Source of the DNA: Rhodoferax sp.
GTDB lineage: Bacteria; Pseudomonadota; Gammaproteobacteria; Burkholderiales; Burkholderiaceae_C
Reading direction: 5' to 3'
Assembly (NCBI GenBank): GCA_018882485.1
Contig: VERU01000173.1
Span: 1 to 6,042, forward strand
Length of the DNA stretch: 6,042 bases
Both the position numbers and the translations under genes were made by a program. Below are positions 1 through 6,042 of this stretch, piece after piece. A model generated the notes under the pieces. The model searched no databases. It saw only the letters and a program-made list of their open reading frames with translations, and was not told the origin of the DNA. The first letter of the stretch is position 1. The number at the start of each line of letters is the position of its first letter.

Positions 1-539
1 TACACGGCACCACCATCATCAGCGTGCGGCGCAACGGTCCCCAGGGCCCCGAGGTGGCGCTCGGCGGCGACGGCCAGGTCACGCTGGGCAACATCGTGAT
101 CAAGGGAACGGCACGCAAGGTGCGCCGCCTGCACCACGGCCGGGTGCTGGCGGGCTTTGCCGGCGCCACGGCCGATGCCTTCACGCTGTTCGAGCGCTTC
201 GAGGCCAAGCTGGAAAAGCACCAGGGCCACCTGCAGCGCGCCGCCATCGAGCTCACCAAGGACTGGCGCACCGACCGGGTGCTGCGCCGCCTGGAGGCCA
301 TGCTGGCGGTGGCCGACCGCGAGACCTCGCTCATCATCACCGGCAACGGGGATGTGCTGGAGCCCGAGCATGGCGTGGTCGCCATCGGCTCCGGCGGACC
401 CTATGCCCAGGCGGCGGCGCTGGCGCTGCTGCACCACACCGAGCTGAGCGCCCGGGACATTGCCGCGCGCGCGCTGCAGATTGCCGGCGAGCTGTGCATC
501 TACACCAACCTGAACCACACCATCGAGACGCTGCCATGA
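1..539 (+). CDS. hslV: ATP-dependent protease subunit HslV (ClpQ), 5'-truncated by the window edge
   Basis: Proteolytic subunit of the cytoplasmic HslVU (ClpYQ) protease, an N-terminal-threonine peptidase related to the proteasome beta subunit. The reading frame is already open at the left edge (first full codon at position 3) and reads [10 protein letters not shown], the family's N-terminal signature. The catalytic Thr1, exposed after removal of the short leader, is codon 9-11, so only the start codon and a few leader residues are missing. Counting from Thr1, the usual active-site Asp and Lys (17 and 33 in E. coli) appear at about 21 and 37 because of a four-residue insertion (PQGPE region). 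Further family blocks are [17 protein letters not shown], the [20 protein letters not shown] stretch, [18 protein letters not shown] and the C-terminal ICIYTN-like block. The GTG at 24 is an internal codon, not the start. The TGA overlaps the hslU ATG by 4 bp, so the two are co-transcribed and probably translationally coupled. Confidence 0.97.
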   Translation, partial: HGTTIISVRRNGPQGPEVALGGDGQVTLGNIVIKGTARKVRRLHHGRVLAGFAGATADAFTLFERFEAKLEKHQGHLQRAAIELTKDWRTDRVLRRLEAMLAVADRETSLIITGNGDVLEPEHGVVAIGSGGPYAQAAALALLHHTELSARDIAARALQIAGELCIYTNLNHTIETLP

Positions 540-1861
540 CGCCGCAAGAAATCGTTGCCGAACTGGATCGCCACATCGTCGGCCAGGCCCAGGCCAAGCG
601 CGCGGTGGCCATCGCGCTGCGCAACCGCTGGCGGCGCCAGCAGGTGGACCCGGCGCTGCGCGCCGAGATCACACCCAAGAACATCCTGATGATCGGCCCC
701 ACCGGCGTGGGCAAGACCGAAATCGCGCGCCGGCTGGCACGGCTGGCGGACGCGCCCTTCATCAAGGTCGAGGCCACCAAATTCACCGAGGTGGGCTACG
801 TCGGCAAGGATGTGGACACCATCATCCGAGACCTGGCGGAAATCGCCGTCAAGCAGACCCGTGCCGCCGAGATGGACCAGGTGCGCGAGCGCGCCCGGGA
901 CGCCGCCGAGGACCGGGTGCTCGATGTGCTGGTGCCACCGCCACGGGGCGAGTTCGGCGTGACGCCAGCCACCGAACCCGAGAGCGTGGCGCGACAGACC
1001 TTTCGCAAGAAGCTGCGCGAAGGTCAGCTCGACGAGCGCAGCATCGAGATCGACGTGGCCCGGCCGGCGCCGGCCATGGAAATCCTGGCGCCTTCGGGCA
1101 TGGAGGAAATGACCGAGCAGCTGCGCGGCCTGTTCGGCCAGATGGGGCAGGGCAAGCGCCAGAGCCGCCGGCTGACCATCGCCGAGGCCCTGCGCCAGCT
1201 CACCGACGAGGAGGCGGCGCGCCTGCTCAACGAGGAGGACGTGCGGGCCCGGGCCTTGCAGACCCTGGAGCAGAACGGCATCGTTTTCATCGACGAGATC
1301 GACAAGGTCACCGCCCGCAGTGACGGTGGGGGCTCGGGCGAGGTGTCGCGCCAGGGCGTGCAGCGCGACCTGCTGCCGCTGGTGGAGGGCACCACCGTCT
1401 CCACCAAGTACGGCATGGTCAAGACCGATCACATCCTGTTCATCGCCTCGGGCGCCTTCCATCTGAGCAAGCCCAGCGACCTGATCCCCGAGCTGCAGGG
1501 GCGCTTCCCGATCCGGGTCGAGCTGCAATCGCTCTCGGTGCAGGATTTTGTGGCCATCCTGACGCAGACCCATGCCTCGCTGGTGCGCCAGTACCAGGCC
1601 TTGCTGGCTACCGAGCAGGTGCGCCTGGATTTCACCGAGGATGGCATTGCGCGCTTGGCGCAGACGGCCTACGAGGTCAATGAGCGCACCGAGAACATCG
1701 GGGCGCGCCGGCTCTCCACGGTGATGGAGCGCCTGCTCGACGAAATCGGTTTCGAGGCCAGCCACCGTGCCGGCGAGACGGTCCGCATCGATGCGGCCTA
1801 TGTCGATGCCCGGCTGGGCGAACTCAGCCGCAACGAGGATCTATCGCGCTACATCCTGTGA
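536..1861 (+). CDS. hslU: ATP-dependent protease ATPase subunit HslU (ClpY)
   Basis: AAA+ unfoldase that feeds substrates into the HslV chamber. The product is 441 residues, against 443 in E. coli. The ATG at 536 gives [17 protein letters not shown], aligned with the family N-terminus; the in-frame ATG at 494 lies inside hslV and adds 14 unrelated residues, so I reject it. Visible motifs are Walker A GPTGVGKT (54-61), pore loop GYVG (87-90), the variable intermediate domain (about 110-240), Walker B with IVFIDEIDK (249-257), a sensor-1 region around FIASGAF (302-308), a likely arginine finger in QGRFP (about 323), sensor-2 GARRL (389-393), and the C-terminal tail DLSRYIL that docks into HslV. 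No key residue is missing. There is no strong ribosome binding site, which fits coupling to hslV through the ATGA overlap. Its last 13 bp overlap the end of convergent dadA. Confidence 0.98.
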   Translation: MTPQEIVAELDRHIVGQAQAKRAVAIALRNRWRRQQVDPALRAEITPKNILMIGPTGVGKTEIARRLARLADAPFIKVEATKFTEVGYVGKDVDTIIRDLAEIAVKQTRAAEMDQVRERARDAAEDRVLDVLVPPPRGEFGVTPATEPESVARQTFRKKLREGQLDERSIEIDVARPAPAMEILAPSGMEEMTEQLRGLFGQMGQGKRQSRRLTIAEALRQLTDEEAARLLNEEDVRARALQTLEQNGIVFIDEIDKVTARSDGGGSGEVSRQGVQRDLLPLVEGTTVSTKYGMVKTDHILFIASGAFHLSKPSDLIPELQGRFPIRVELQSLSVQDFVAILTQTHASLVRQYQALLATEQVRLDFTEDGIARLAQTAYEVNERTENIGARRLSTVMERLLDEIGFEASHRAGETVRIDAAYVDARLGELSRNEDLSRYIL

Positions 1862-3156
1862 GCCGGGGCACGGCCCGGCAGGCAGGCCGGCCGGCTCCCG
1901 GCCGCACCGGCATAGCGGTCCAGCGCCAGCCCCTCGGTGGAAATGGCCGGTCTGCGGCCCATCACCAGGTCTGCCAGCAGGCTGGCCGATCCGCAGGCCA
2001 TGGTCCAGCCCAGGGTGCCGTGGCCGGTGTTCAGAAACAGGTTCGGCAGCGGCGTTGCGCCCAGGATGGGGGTGCCGTCGGGCGTCATGGGGCGCAGGCC
2101 CGTCCAGAAGCTGCCCTGGGCGGCATCGCCGCCGGGGAACAGGTCCTGCACCACCCGCTCCAGGGTGGCGCGGCGGCGCGGCTGCAGCCGCAGGTCGTAG
2201 CCGCCGAGCTCGGCCATGCCGCCGACGCGGATGCGATCGCCCAGCCGGGTCACCGCCACCTTGTAGGTTTCGTCCAGCACGGTGGACCGGGGTGCCAGCG
2301 CGGCGTCGCGCACCGGCAGCGTCAGTGAGTAGCCCTTGACCGGGTAGACCGGCAGATCCAGGCCCAGCGGCAGCAGCGCCTGGCGGCTGTAGCTGCCGAA
2401 AGCCATCACATAGCGTTCGGCCTGGCGCAAGCGGCCGCCCACCTGCACACCGCTCACCCGTCCGCCCTCGACCTGCAGGCCCTCCACCGACTGGCCGAAG
2501 CGGAACTTGACCCCCAGTTGCCGGGCCTGCTCGGCCAGCGCCACGGTGAACCGGTGGCAGTCTCCGGTTTCGTCCTGCGGCAGCCGCAGGCCGCCGACCA
2601 GCCGGTCGCGTGCCTGCGCCAGCGCCGGCTCCACCCGGGCCAGCTCGTCGCGGCCCAGCACCTCGTAGGGCACCCCGCAGGCGCGCAGCACCTCGGTGTC
2701 ACGGCCCACGGCGTCGAGCTGGGCCTGCTGGCGAAACAGCTGCAGCGTGCCGCCGGTGCCGGCGTCGTAGGCGATGCCGGTGGTCTCGCGCAGGGTCTGC
2801 AGGCAACTGCGGCTGTACTCGGCCACGCGCATCATGCGCTCCTTGTTCACCGCGTAGCGCGAGGGTGTGCAGTTCATCAGCATCCGGGCCATCCAGCGCC
2901 ACTGGAACAGGCTGCCGTCGGGCCGGATCGCGAGCGGCGCGTGTTGCTGGAACATCCACCTGAGCGCCTTCAGCGGGATGCCAGGGGCGGCCCAGGGCGT
3001 GGTGTAACCCGGCGAGATCTGGCCGGCGTTGGCGAAACTGGTTTCCAGGGCCGGGCCCTCCTGCCGGTCCAGCAGGGTGACGTCGGCGCCGGCACGCGCC
3101 AGGTAATACGCCGTGGTGGTGCCGATGACGCCGCCGCCCAGAACAATGACTTTCAT
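1849..3156 (-). CDS. dadA: D-amino acid dehydrogenase (small subunit), FAD-dependent
   Basis: Oxidatively deaminates D-amino acids, classically D-alanine to pyruvate and ammonia, passing electrons to the respiratory chain at the inner membrane face. The product is 435 residues (E. coli DadA 432). An N-terminal Rossmann FAD-binding motif GGGVIG (7-12) follows a hydrophobic beta strand, with an acidic residue at D30 ending the second strand (VTLLD). Other DAO-fold blocks are [14 protein letters not shown] (38-51), YPVKGYSLT (271-279), [17 protein letters not shown] (350-366) and a C-terminal FAD-contacting [23 protein letters not shown] (375-397). The ATG at 3156 is preceded by GGGA with 5-nt spacing, a reasonable ribosome binding site. 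The gene appears monocistronic: its 3' end runs into convergent hslU, and no dadX racemase follows. The adjacent divergent Lrp/DadR-like gene and the repeats between them suggest control by that regulator. Substrate preference cannot be read from sequence; assignment to the DadA family is secure. Confidence 0.95.
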   Translation of the reverse strand: MKVIVLGGGVIGTTTAYYLARAGADVTLLDRQEGPALETSFANAGQISPGYTTPWAAPGIPLKALRWMFQQHAPLAIRPDGSLFQWRWMARMLMNCTPSRYAVNKERMMRVAEYSRSCLQTLRETTGIAYDAGTGGTLQLFRQQAQLDAVGRDTEVLRACGVPYEVLGRDELARVEPALAQARDRLVGGLRLPQDETGDCHRFTVALAEQARQLGVKFRFGQSVEGLQVEGGRVSGVQVGGRLRQAERYVMAFGSYSRQALLPLGLDLPVYPVKGYSLTLPVRDAALAPRSTVLDETYKVAVTRLGDRIRVGGMAELGGYDLRLQPRRRATLERVVQDLFPGGDAAQGSFWTGLRPMTPDGTPILGATPLPNLFLNTGHGTLGWTMACGSASLLADLVMGRRPAISTEGLALDRYAGAAGSRPACLPGRAPAHRM

Positions 3157-3287
3157 GGCTTTCCCGCTGTTTAGCCTCAGAGAAAACGGAATTTATCGAA
3201 ATCACTCTGGGTGATTTCACTGAATATCCGGTTGATTTCAGTGAAAATCACGGCGTTCGCTTTCAAAAAGTGCCCCGCCGCAGTGAC
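3157..3287. promoter_or_regulatory. Divergent dadA/regulator control region with Lrp-type operator repeats
   Basis: This AT-rich spacer contains nested symmetric elements. Element 1 is GAAATCAC (3198-3205), 5 nt, GTGATTTC (3211-3218), a perfect 8-bp inverted repeat. Element 2 is TTTCACTGAA (3215-3224), 12 nt, TTCAGTGAAA (3237-3246), a perfect 10-bp inverted repeat. Element 3 is GTGA-AAA-TCAC (3241-3251). TGATTTCACTGAA (3212-3224) also recurs as TGATTTCAGTGAA (3233-3245), a 12/13 direct repeat with a 21-bp period, about two helical turns. Repeated, helically phased sites suit the dimer and octamer assembly known for Lrp-family proteins. That the neighbouring regulator binds here is inference from position and symmetry. 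Confidence 0.75.
3192..3220 (-). promoter_or_regulatory. Candidate sigma-70 promoter of dadA
   Basis: Read on the minus strand, a -35-like GTGAAA (plus-strand 3215-3220, 4 of 6 consensus) and a -10-like GATAAA (plus-strand 3192-3197, 4 of 6) are separated by 17 nt. This places the start of transcription near 3185, about 30 nt before the dadA ATG. The -35 and spacer lie inside the inverted repeats, so bound regulator would contact or occlude polymerase. It is a weak consensus match judged by eye. I found no convincing promoter for the regulator gene on the plus strand. Confidence 0.4.
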
Positions 3288-3764
3288 ATGACCGTGCCCG
3301 ACCGTCTGGACCGCATCGACCGCAAGATCCTGGACCTGCTGCAGCGCCAGGGTCGCATGTCCATGACCGAACTGGCCGAGCAGGTGGGCCTGTCCACCTC
3401 GCCCTGCACCGAGCGGGTGCGCCGTCTCGAGCGCGAGGGCGTGATCACCGGTTACCACGCACGGCTGTCGCCCCAGGCTTTGGGCAAGACGCTGCTGGTG
3501 TTCGTCGAACTCAAGCTCTCGGCCAAGTCGGGCGACGTGTTCGAGAAGGTGCGCAAGGAACTGCTGCATGTGCCCGACGTGCTGGAATGCCACCTGGTTT
3601 CGGGCAGTTTCGATTACCTGCTCAAGGCGCGGCTGTCCGGCATGGGCGAGTACCGCCGCCTGCTGGGCGACATCCTCAAACTGCTGCCGGTGCCGGCCGA
3701 GTCCCACAGCTATGTGGTGATGGAAGAGGTCAAGGAGACCCTGCAACTGCCGCTGGACCGCTGA
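3288..3764 (+). CDS. dadR: Lrp/AsnC-family transcriptional regulator, DadR-like
   Basis: Amino-acid-responsive DNA-binding regulator, 158 residues from this start, the usual Lrp/AsnC size. An N-terminal winged helix-turn-helix (about 6-55) includes LDRIDRKILDLLQ, the first HTH helix region MTELAEQVGL (26-35) and the recognition segment STSPCTERVRRLEREG (36-51). A C-terminal RAM ligand-binding and oligomerisation domain (about 69-150) includes VLECHLVSGSFDYLLKARL and YVVMEEVKETL. The wording is close to Pseudomonas DadR, and the gene is divergent from dadA as dadR is there, so control of dadA and itself is the likely job. Many annotations would call it lrp. The start is uncertain: ATG 3288 matches the family's usual N-terminus, GTG 3270 would add six residues, and neither has a clear Shine-Dalgarno sequence. 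Regulator family is certain; the DadR role is inferred from similarity and context. Confidence 0.92.
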   Translation: MTVPDRLDRIDRKILDLLQRQGRMSMTELAEQVGLSTSPCTERVRRLEREGVITGYHARLSPQALGKTLLVFVELKLSAKSGDVFEKVRKELLHVPDVLECHLVSGSFDYLLKARLSGMGEYRRLLGDILKLLPVPAESHSYVVMEEVKETLQLPLDR

Positions 3765-3842
3765 GGGGCGGCGGGGCGGGTTTCTTCGGCCGGACCGCCT
3801 TCAGGTTTCACTTTCATAAGGCACTCTAAGTGCTTGCCATAG

Positions 3843-3868
3843 AAGGGATTTCCTCCTGCAAATCCCTT
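3843..3868. repeat. Perfect 9-bp inverted repeat downstream of the regulator gene
   Basis: AAGGGATTT (3843-3851), an 8-nt loop (CCTCCTGC) and AAATCCCTT (3860-3868) form a perfect hairpin 78 nt after the regulator stop codon. It is followed by only a short T run, so it is a weak intrinsic-terminator candidate. It could equally protect the 3' end of the transcript or be a protein-binding palindrome. Confidence 0.45.
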
Positions 3869-3904
3869 TGAAATCGGCGCTAAGTCCTTGATTTCATTGG
3901 AAAT
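3869..3904. promoter_or_regulatory. Second Lrp/DadR-like operator candidate upstream of mraZ
   Basis: TGAAATC (3869-3875) and GATTTCA (3890-3896) form a 7-bp inverted repeat with a 14-nt spacer. The right arm belongs to a 17-nt word (3888-3904) that matches 15 of 17 positions of 3232-3248 in the dadA/regulator operator, including the identical 9-mer TTGATTTCA. Function as a binding site is inference from this resemblance. Confidence 0.4.
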
Positions 3905-3916
3905 ATTTATGCGCCG

Positions 3917-3939
3917 GGCGGTCTGGACCGTCGATTTTT
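3917..3939 (+). terminator. Candidate intrinsic terminator of the regulator gene
   Basis: GGCGGT (3917-3922), loop CTGG (3923-3926) and ACCGTC (3927-3932) make a six-pair GC-rich stem with one G-U pair. Two bases later comes a run of five T (3935-3939). It lies between the regulator and the MraZ repeat array, a sensible place to insulate the dcw operon. The stem is short and the T run modest, so confidence is moderate. Confidence 0.45.
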
Positions 3940-3956
3940 GGATGGTTTGCTGATAC

Positions 3957-4000
3957 AGTGCAAAAAAGTGCAATTTAGTGGTGAAAAGTGCCTTGGCACT
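3957..4000 (+). promoter_or_regulatory. MraZ-box operator: four AGTG repeats at 10-bp period
   Basis: AGTG occurs at 3957-3960, 3967-3970, 3977-3980 and 3987-3990, exactly every 10 bp, with A/T-rich residues before the second, third and fourth copies. The last copy also forms AGTGCC-TT-GGCACT (3987-4000), a perfect inverted repeat. MraZ is known to bind short G-rich direct repeats at 10-bp spacing just upstream of its own gene (TGGGN repeats in E. coli, AAAGTG-type boxes in mollicutes). Position, spacing and word all fit autoregulation of the dcw operon. A weak -10-like GATACA (3952-3957) abuts the array, but I cannot define a matching -35. Confidence 0.75.
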
Positions 4001-4041
4001 GCTTCTTGCACCGACATCGATCAACCGCGGGTGCGCAGAAC

Positions 4042-4470
4042 GTGTTTCAAGGGGCTTCGTCATTGAGTCTGGATGCCAAGGGGCGCCTGTCGGTGCCCAC
4101 CCGGCATCGCGACGTGCTCAGTGCCACCGCCCAGGGCCAGCTCACCCTGACGCGCCATCCCCACGGCTGCCTGATGCTGTTCCCGCGGCCCGAATGGGAG
4201 CTGTTCCGCGAGCGGGTGGCCGCCCTGCCGATGTCGGCCCAGTGGTGGAAGCGCATCTTCCTGGGCAACGCCATGGATGTGGAGATGGACAGCACCGGCC
4301 GGGTGCTGGTTTCCCCGGAGCTGCGGGCCGCTGCCGGCATCACCCGCGACACCATGTTGCTGGGCATGGGCAAGCATTTCGAACTCTGGGACAAGGCCAC
4401 CTACGAGGCCCAGGAGGCGCAGGCGCTGCAGGGCGAAATGCCCGAGATCTTCAAGGATTTCTCTTTTTGA
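4042..4470 (+). CDS. mraZ: Transcriptional regulator MraZ
   Basis: DNA-binding repressor of the dcw cluster, first gene of that operon, with a double AbrB-like fold assembling into a ring. The product is 142 residues. Both duplicated family signatures are present: DAKGRLSVP (11-19) and [13 protein letters not shown] (83-95), each with the DxxGR core. Other conserved blocks are PEWELF (50-55), the [10 protein letters not shown] linker (68-77) and [11 protein letters not shown] (112-122). The GTG at 4042 gives (M)[14 protein letters not shown], the normal family N-terminus. Upstream in-frame starts such as GTG 3988 would translate through the operator and add unrelated residues. No strong Shine-Dalgarno precedes the GTG. 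The gene ends 9 bp before the rsmH start, and the phased AGTG array upstream is its likely own target. Confidence 0.95.
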   Translation: MFQGASSLSLDAKGRLSVPTRHRDVLSATAQGQLTLTRHPHGCLMLFPRPEWELFRERVAALPMSAQWWKRIFLGNAMDVEMDSTGRVLVSPELRAAAGITRDTMLLGMGKHFELWDKATYEAQEAQALQGEMPEIFKDFSF

Positions 4471-4479
4471 AGGCCCGTG

Positions 4480-5406
4480 GTGACGACCGCATGGCAGCAC
4501 ACCCCTGTTCTGTTGACCGAGGCCGTGGACGCCCTGTTGGGCGGGCCGCCGCCGGCTGCCGGACCCCGCACCGTGGTCGATGCCACGTTCGGTCGGGGCG
4601 GGCATGCGCGGCAGATCCTGCAGCGGCTGGGGCCGCAGGACCGGCTGATTGCCTTCGACAAGGACGTGGCGGCGGTTGCGGCCGCCGCCGAACTGCAGGA
4701 CCCGCGCTTTTCCATCCGCCACCAGGGTTTTGGCCAGATCGGCGAGTTGCCGCGCGGCAGTCTCATGGGCCTGCTGATGGATCTGGGCGTGAGCTCGCCG
4801 CAGATCGACGACCCGGCGCGCGGGTTCAGCTTTCGCGCCGGCGGACCGCTGGACATGCGCATGGACACCAGCCGCGGCCAGACCGTGGCCGAATGGCTGG
4901 CAGCGGCCGATGTGCAGCAGATCGCGGAGGTGATTCGTGATTACGGCGAGGAGCGGTTTGCTGGGCCGATTGCAAAGGCGATTGTGGCTCGCCGGCAGGA
5001 GCACGGACCGATCGGCAGCACCACCGAGCTGGCCGAACTCGTGGCTCGCACGGTCCGCACCCGCGAGGCGGGCCAGAACCCGGCGACCCGGACCTTTCAG
5101 GCTTTTCGGATTTTCATCAACGCCGAGCTCGAGGAATTGCAGCAAGCGCTGAAAGCCAGTCTGGACCTGCTGCAGCCTGGCGGGCGGCTGGTGGTGATCA
5201 GCTTTCACTCGCTGGAGGACCGGATCGTCAAGCAGTTCATCGCCCACCATGCGAGCGACCCGTTCGACCGGCGTGTCCCTTTTGCCGCACCGCGTGCCAT
5301 GCGGCTGCAGGCGATCGCCCGCACCAAGCCCGGCGCCGCCGAGATCGCCGCCAACCCCCGCGCCCGCAGTGCCGTGATGCGGGTGGCCCAGCGCACCACC
5401 GGATGA
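4480..5406 (+). CDS. rsmH: 16S rRNA (cytosine(1402)-N(4))-methyltransferase RsmH (MraW)
   Basis: SAM-dependent methyltransferase that modifies the N4 of C1402 in the ribosomal P site of 16S rRNA. The product is 308 residues, normal for the family. Visible blocks are the N-terminal [16 protein letters not shown] motif [11 protein letters not shown] (33-42), an acidic strand end FDKD (59-62), [10 protein letters not shown] (99-108) followed by [24 protein letters not shown] (206-214), and [11 protein letters not shown] (241-251). GTG 4480 is preferred over the adjacent GTG 4477 because the GAAGG at 4469-4473 then has a 6-nt spacer rather than 3 nt; the proteins differ by one residue. It is co-directional with mraZ and ftsL in the conserved dcw order, ending 10 bp before ftsL. 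Confidence 0.97.
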   Translation: MTTAWQHTPVLLTEAVDALLGGPPPAAGPRTVVDATFGRGGHARQILQRLGPQDRLIAFDKDVAAVAAAAELQDPRFSIRHQGFGQIGELPRGSLMGLLMDLGVSSPQIDDPARGFSFRAGGPLDMRMDTSRGQTVAEWLAAADVQQIAEVIRDYGEERFAGPIAKAIVARRQEHGPIGSTTELAELVARTVRTREAGQNPATRTFQAFRIFINAELEELQQALKASLDLLQPGGRLVVISFHSLEDRIVKQFIAHHASDPFDRRVPFAAPRAMRLQAIARTKPGAAEIAANPRARSAVMRVAQRTTG

Positions 5407-5416
5407 GCCCCCGCCC

Positions 5417-5713
5417 ATGGTCCGCCTGAACGCCCTCTTGCTGCTCGCGGTGCTGGCCAGCGCCCTGTACCTGGTGTCGGTGCAGTACGAATCGCGTCGT
5501 CTTTTCTCCGCGCTGGACCGTGCCGCCCAGGAGGCGCGCCAGCTACAGACCGAGAACGAACGCCTGCAGGTGGAGCGCCGTGCCCAGGCCACGCCGCTGC
5601 GGGTGGAACGCCTGGCCCGTGACCGGCTGCAGATGCGCCCGGCCTCGCCCGCCACCACCCATTACCTGGCCGCCGGCCAGCCGGCGCCTGCCGCCACCGG
5701 GGAGTCCCCGTGA
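5417..5713 (+). CDS. ftsL: Cell division protein FtsL
   Basis: Small bitopic inner-membrane divisome protein that pairs with FtsB and works with FtsQ to activate septal peptidoglycan synthesis by FtsW and FtsI. The product is 98 residues, in the usual betaproteobacterial range. It has a very short cytoplasmic N-terminus (MVRLN), one transmembrane helix (about 5-23, ALLLLAVLASALYLVSV), then a periplasmic coiled-coil segment (about 29-60) rich in Arg, Glu, Gln and Leu with QTENERLQVERR, followed by the conserved RVERLARDRLQM region (62-73). The sequence is weakly conserved across bacteria, so identification rests on topology plus position between rsmH and ftsI. No clear Shine-Dalgarno is seen before the ATG. 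The stop codon overlaps the ftsI GTG (GTGA), implying coupled translation. Confidence 0.93.
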   Translation: MVRLNALLLLAVLASALYLVSVQYESRRLFSALDRAAQEARQLQTENERLQVERRAQATPLRVERLARDRLQMRPASPATTHYLAAGQPAPAATGESP

Positions 5714-6042
5714 GCCGCAGCATCAACTACACCTCCAGCCCGCTGCTGACCAGCCCCACGCCGGTCTGGCGCAGCAAGCTGATCGTGGCCGGCGTCGCGG
5801 CCGCCTTCGTGGGCCTGGCCGGGCGCGCCGTGCACATCCAGGTGACCGGCAACGAGTTCTACCAGCGCCAGGGCGAGGTGCGCTTCGCGCGCACGCTGCC
5901 GCTGCCGGCCAACCGCGGCCGGATCATCGACCGCAACGGACTGATCCTGGCCTCCAGCATCCCGGCCCCCAGCATCTGGGCCATCCCCGAGGACGTGCCG
6001 CGCGACGAACCCGCGCTGCGCCAGCTCGCCGCGCTGCTGGAC
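5710..6042 (+). CDS. ftsI: Peptidoglycan D,D-transpeptidase FtsI (PBP3), 3'-truncated by the window edge
   Basis: Division-specific class B penicillin-binding protein that cross-links septal peptidoglycan. Only the first 111 codons are present, open to the right edge. A cytoplasmic tail (1-22, MSRSINYTSSPLLTSPTPVW then RS) leads to a transmembrane helix (about 23-41, KLIVAGVAAAFVGLAGRAV). The start of the periplasmic dimerisation domain follows, with YQRQGEVRFARTLPLPANRGRI and IIDRNGLILASS (72-83); the R-G-R-I-x-D-R-N-G motif is diagnostic of class B PBPs. The catalytic SxxK, SxN and KTG motifs lie beyond the window. The GTG at 5710 overlaps the ftsL stop by 4 bp and has GGGGAG (5699-5704) with a 5-nt spacer as ribosome binding site. 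Confidence 0.95.
   Translation, partial: MSRSINYTSSPLLTSPTPVWRSKLIVAGVAAAFVGLAGRAVHIQVTGNEFYQRQGEVRFARTLPLPANRGRIIDRNGLILASSIPAPSIWAIPEDVPRDEPALRQLAALLD

Noticed and set aside
500..1765. Minus-strand open frame of 421 codons opposite hslU
   Set aside because: It is a complementary-frame shadow of hslU caused by high third-position GC, with a His/Leu/Gly-rich translation lacking any family motif.
2518..3174. Plus-strand open frame of 218 codons opposite dadA
   Set aside because: It is a shadow of dadA, which has full-length conserved FAD-binding and DAO motifs on the other strand.
3177..3746. Minus-strand open frame of 189 codons opposite the Lrp-type regulator
   Set aside because: It runs through the operator region and mirrors the regulator; its translation has no domain and the plus-strand gene is unambiguous.
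4007..4034. Possible leader hairpin before mraZ (GCACC 4008-4012 with GGTGC 4030-4034)
   Set aside because: The stem is only 5 bp with a 17-nt loop; this is within chance expectation and resembles no known riboswitch or leader motif.
3710..4063. Minus-strand open frame of 117 codons across the regulator-mraZ spacer
   Set aside because: It covers the spacer and has a less biased composition than the shadows, but I recognise no motif, its stop side runs into the regulator, and it lies over terminator and operator elements that explain the DNA better.
3978..4940. Plus-strand open frame of 320 codons overlapping mraZ and rsmH out of frame
   Set aside because: Its frame is incompatible with the mraZ and rsmH motifs, and the translation is Gly/Arg/Ala-rich noise typical of GC-rich alternative frames.
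4060..5658. Minus-strand open frame of 532 codons opposite mraZ, rsmH and ftsL
   Set aside because: It is a shadow of three well-supported plus-strand genes in GC-rich DNA. The translation is low-complexity, rich in Arg, Ala, Gly and His, and shows no recognisable domain.

Overview
The window is ordinary high-GC chromosomal DNA. Gene content and protein wording point to a betaproteobacterium of the order Burkholderiales, most likely family Comamonadaceae. The main clues are an HslV with a four-residue insertion near its N-terminus, a GTG-started MraZ beginning [19 protein letters not shown], and hslVU close to the start of the dcw cluster. The placement comes from recalled family sequences, not a database search.

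Layout, left to right. (1) Positions 1-1861 hold the 3' part of hslV and complete hslU, overlapping by 4 bp (ATGA); together they encode the HslVU ATP-dependent protease. (2) Convergent to hslU, with coding ends overlapping by 13 bp, lies dadA on the minus strand (1849-3156), a D-amino acid dehydrogenase. (3) A 131-bp AT-rich divergent spacer separates dadA from a plus-strand Lrp/AsnC-family regulator (3288-3764) that closely resembles DadR. The spacer carries several nested inverted and direct repeats that look like the operator. (4) A second AT-rich spacer (3765-4041) holds candidate terminator hairpins, a near-copy of the dadA/regulator operator word, and a 10-bp-phased AGTG array that looks like the MraZ operator. 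(5) From 4042 to the right edge is the start of the division and cell-wall (dcw) cluster: mraZ, rsmH, ftsL and the first 111 codons of ftsI, tightly packed and co-oriented.

How the genes work together. HslVU is a stress-related protease. DadA and its regulator form a self-contained D-amino acid (chiefly D-alanine) catabolic unit, with the regulator probably sensing an amino acid and controlling dadA and itself. MraZ is the autoregulator of the dcw operon, RsmH methylates 16S rRNA, and FtsL and FtsI are divisome components for septal peptidoglycan. D-alanine is also a peptidoglycan building block, so the operator-like word upstream of mraZ is the most thought-provoking signal here.

I see no mobile element, CRISPR array, tRNA, rRNA or previously undescribed multi-gene system. 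The interesting material is regulatory DNA in the two AT-rich spacers.
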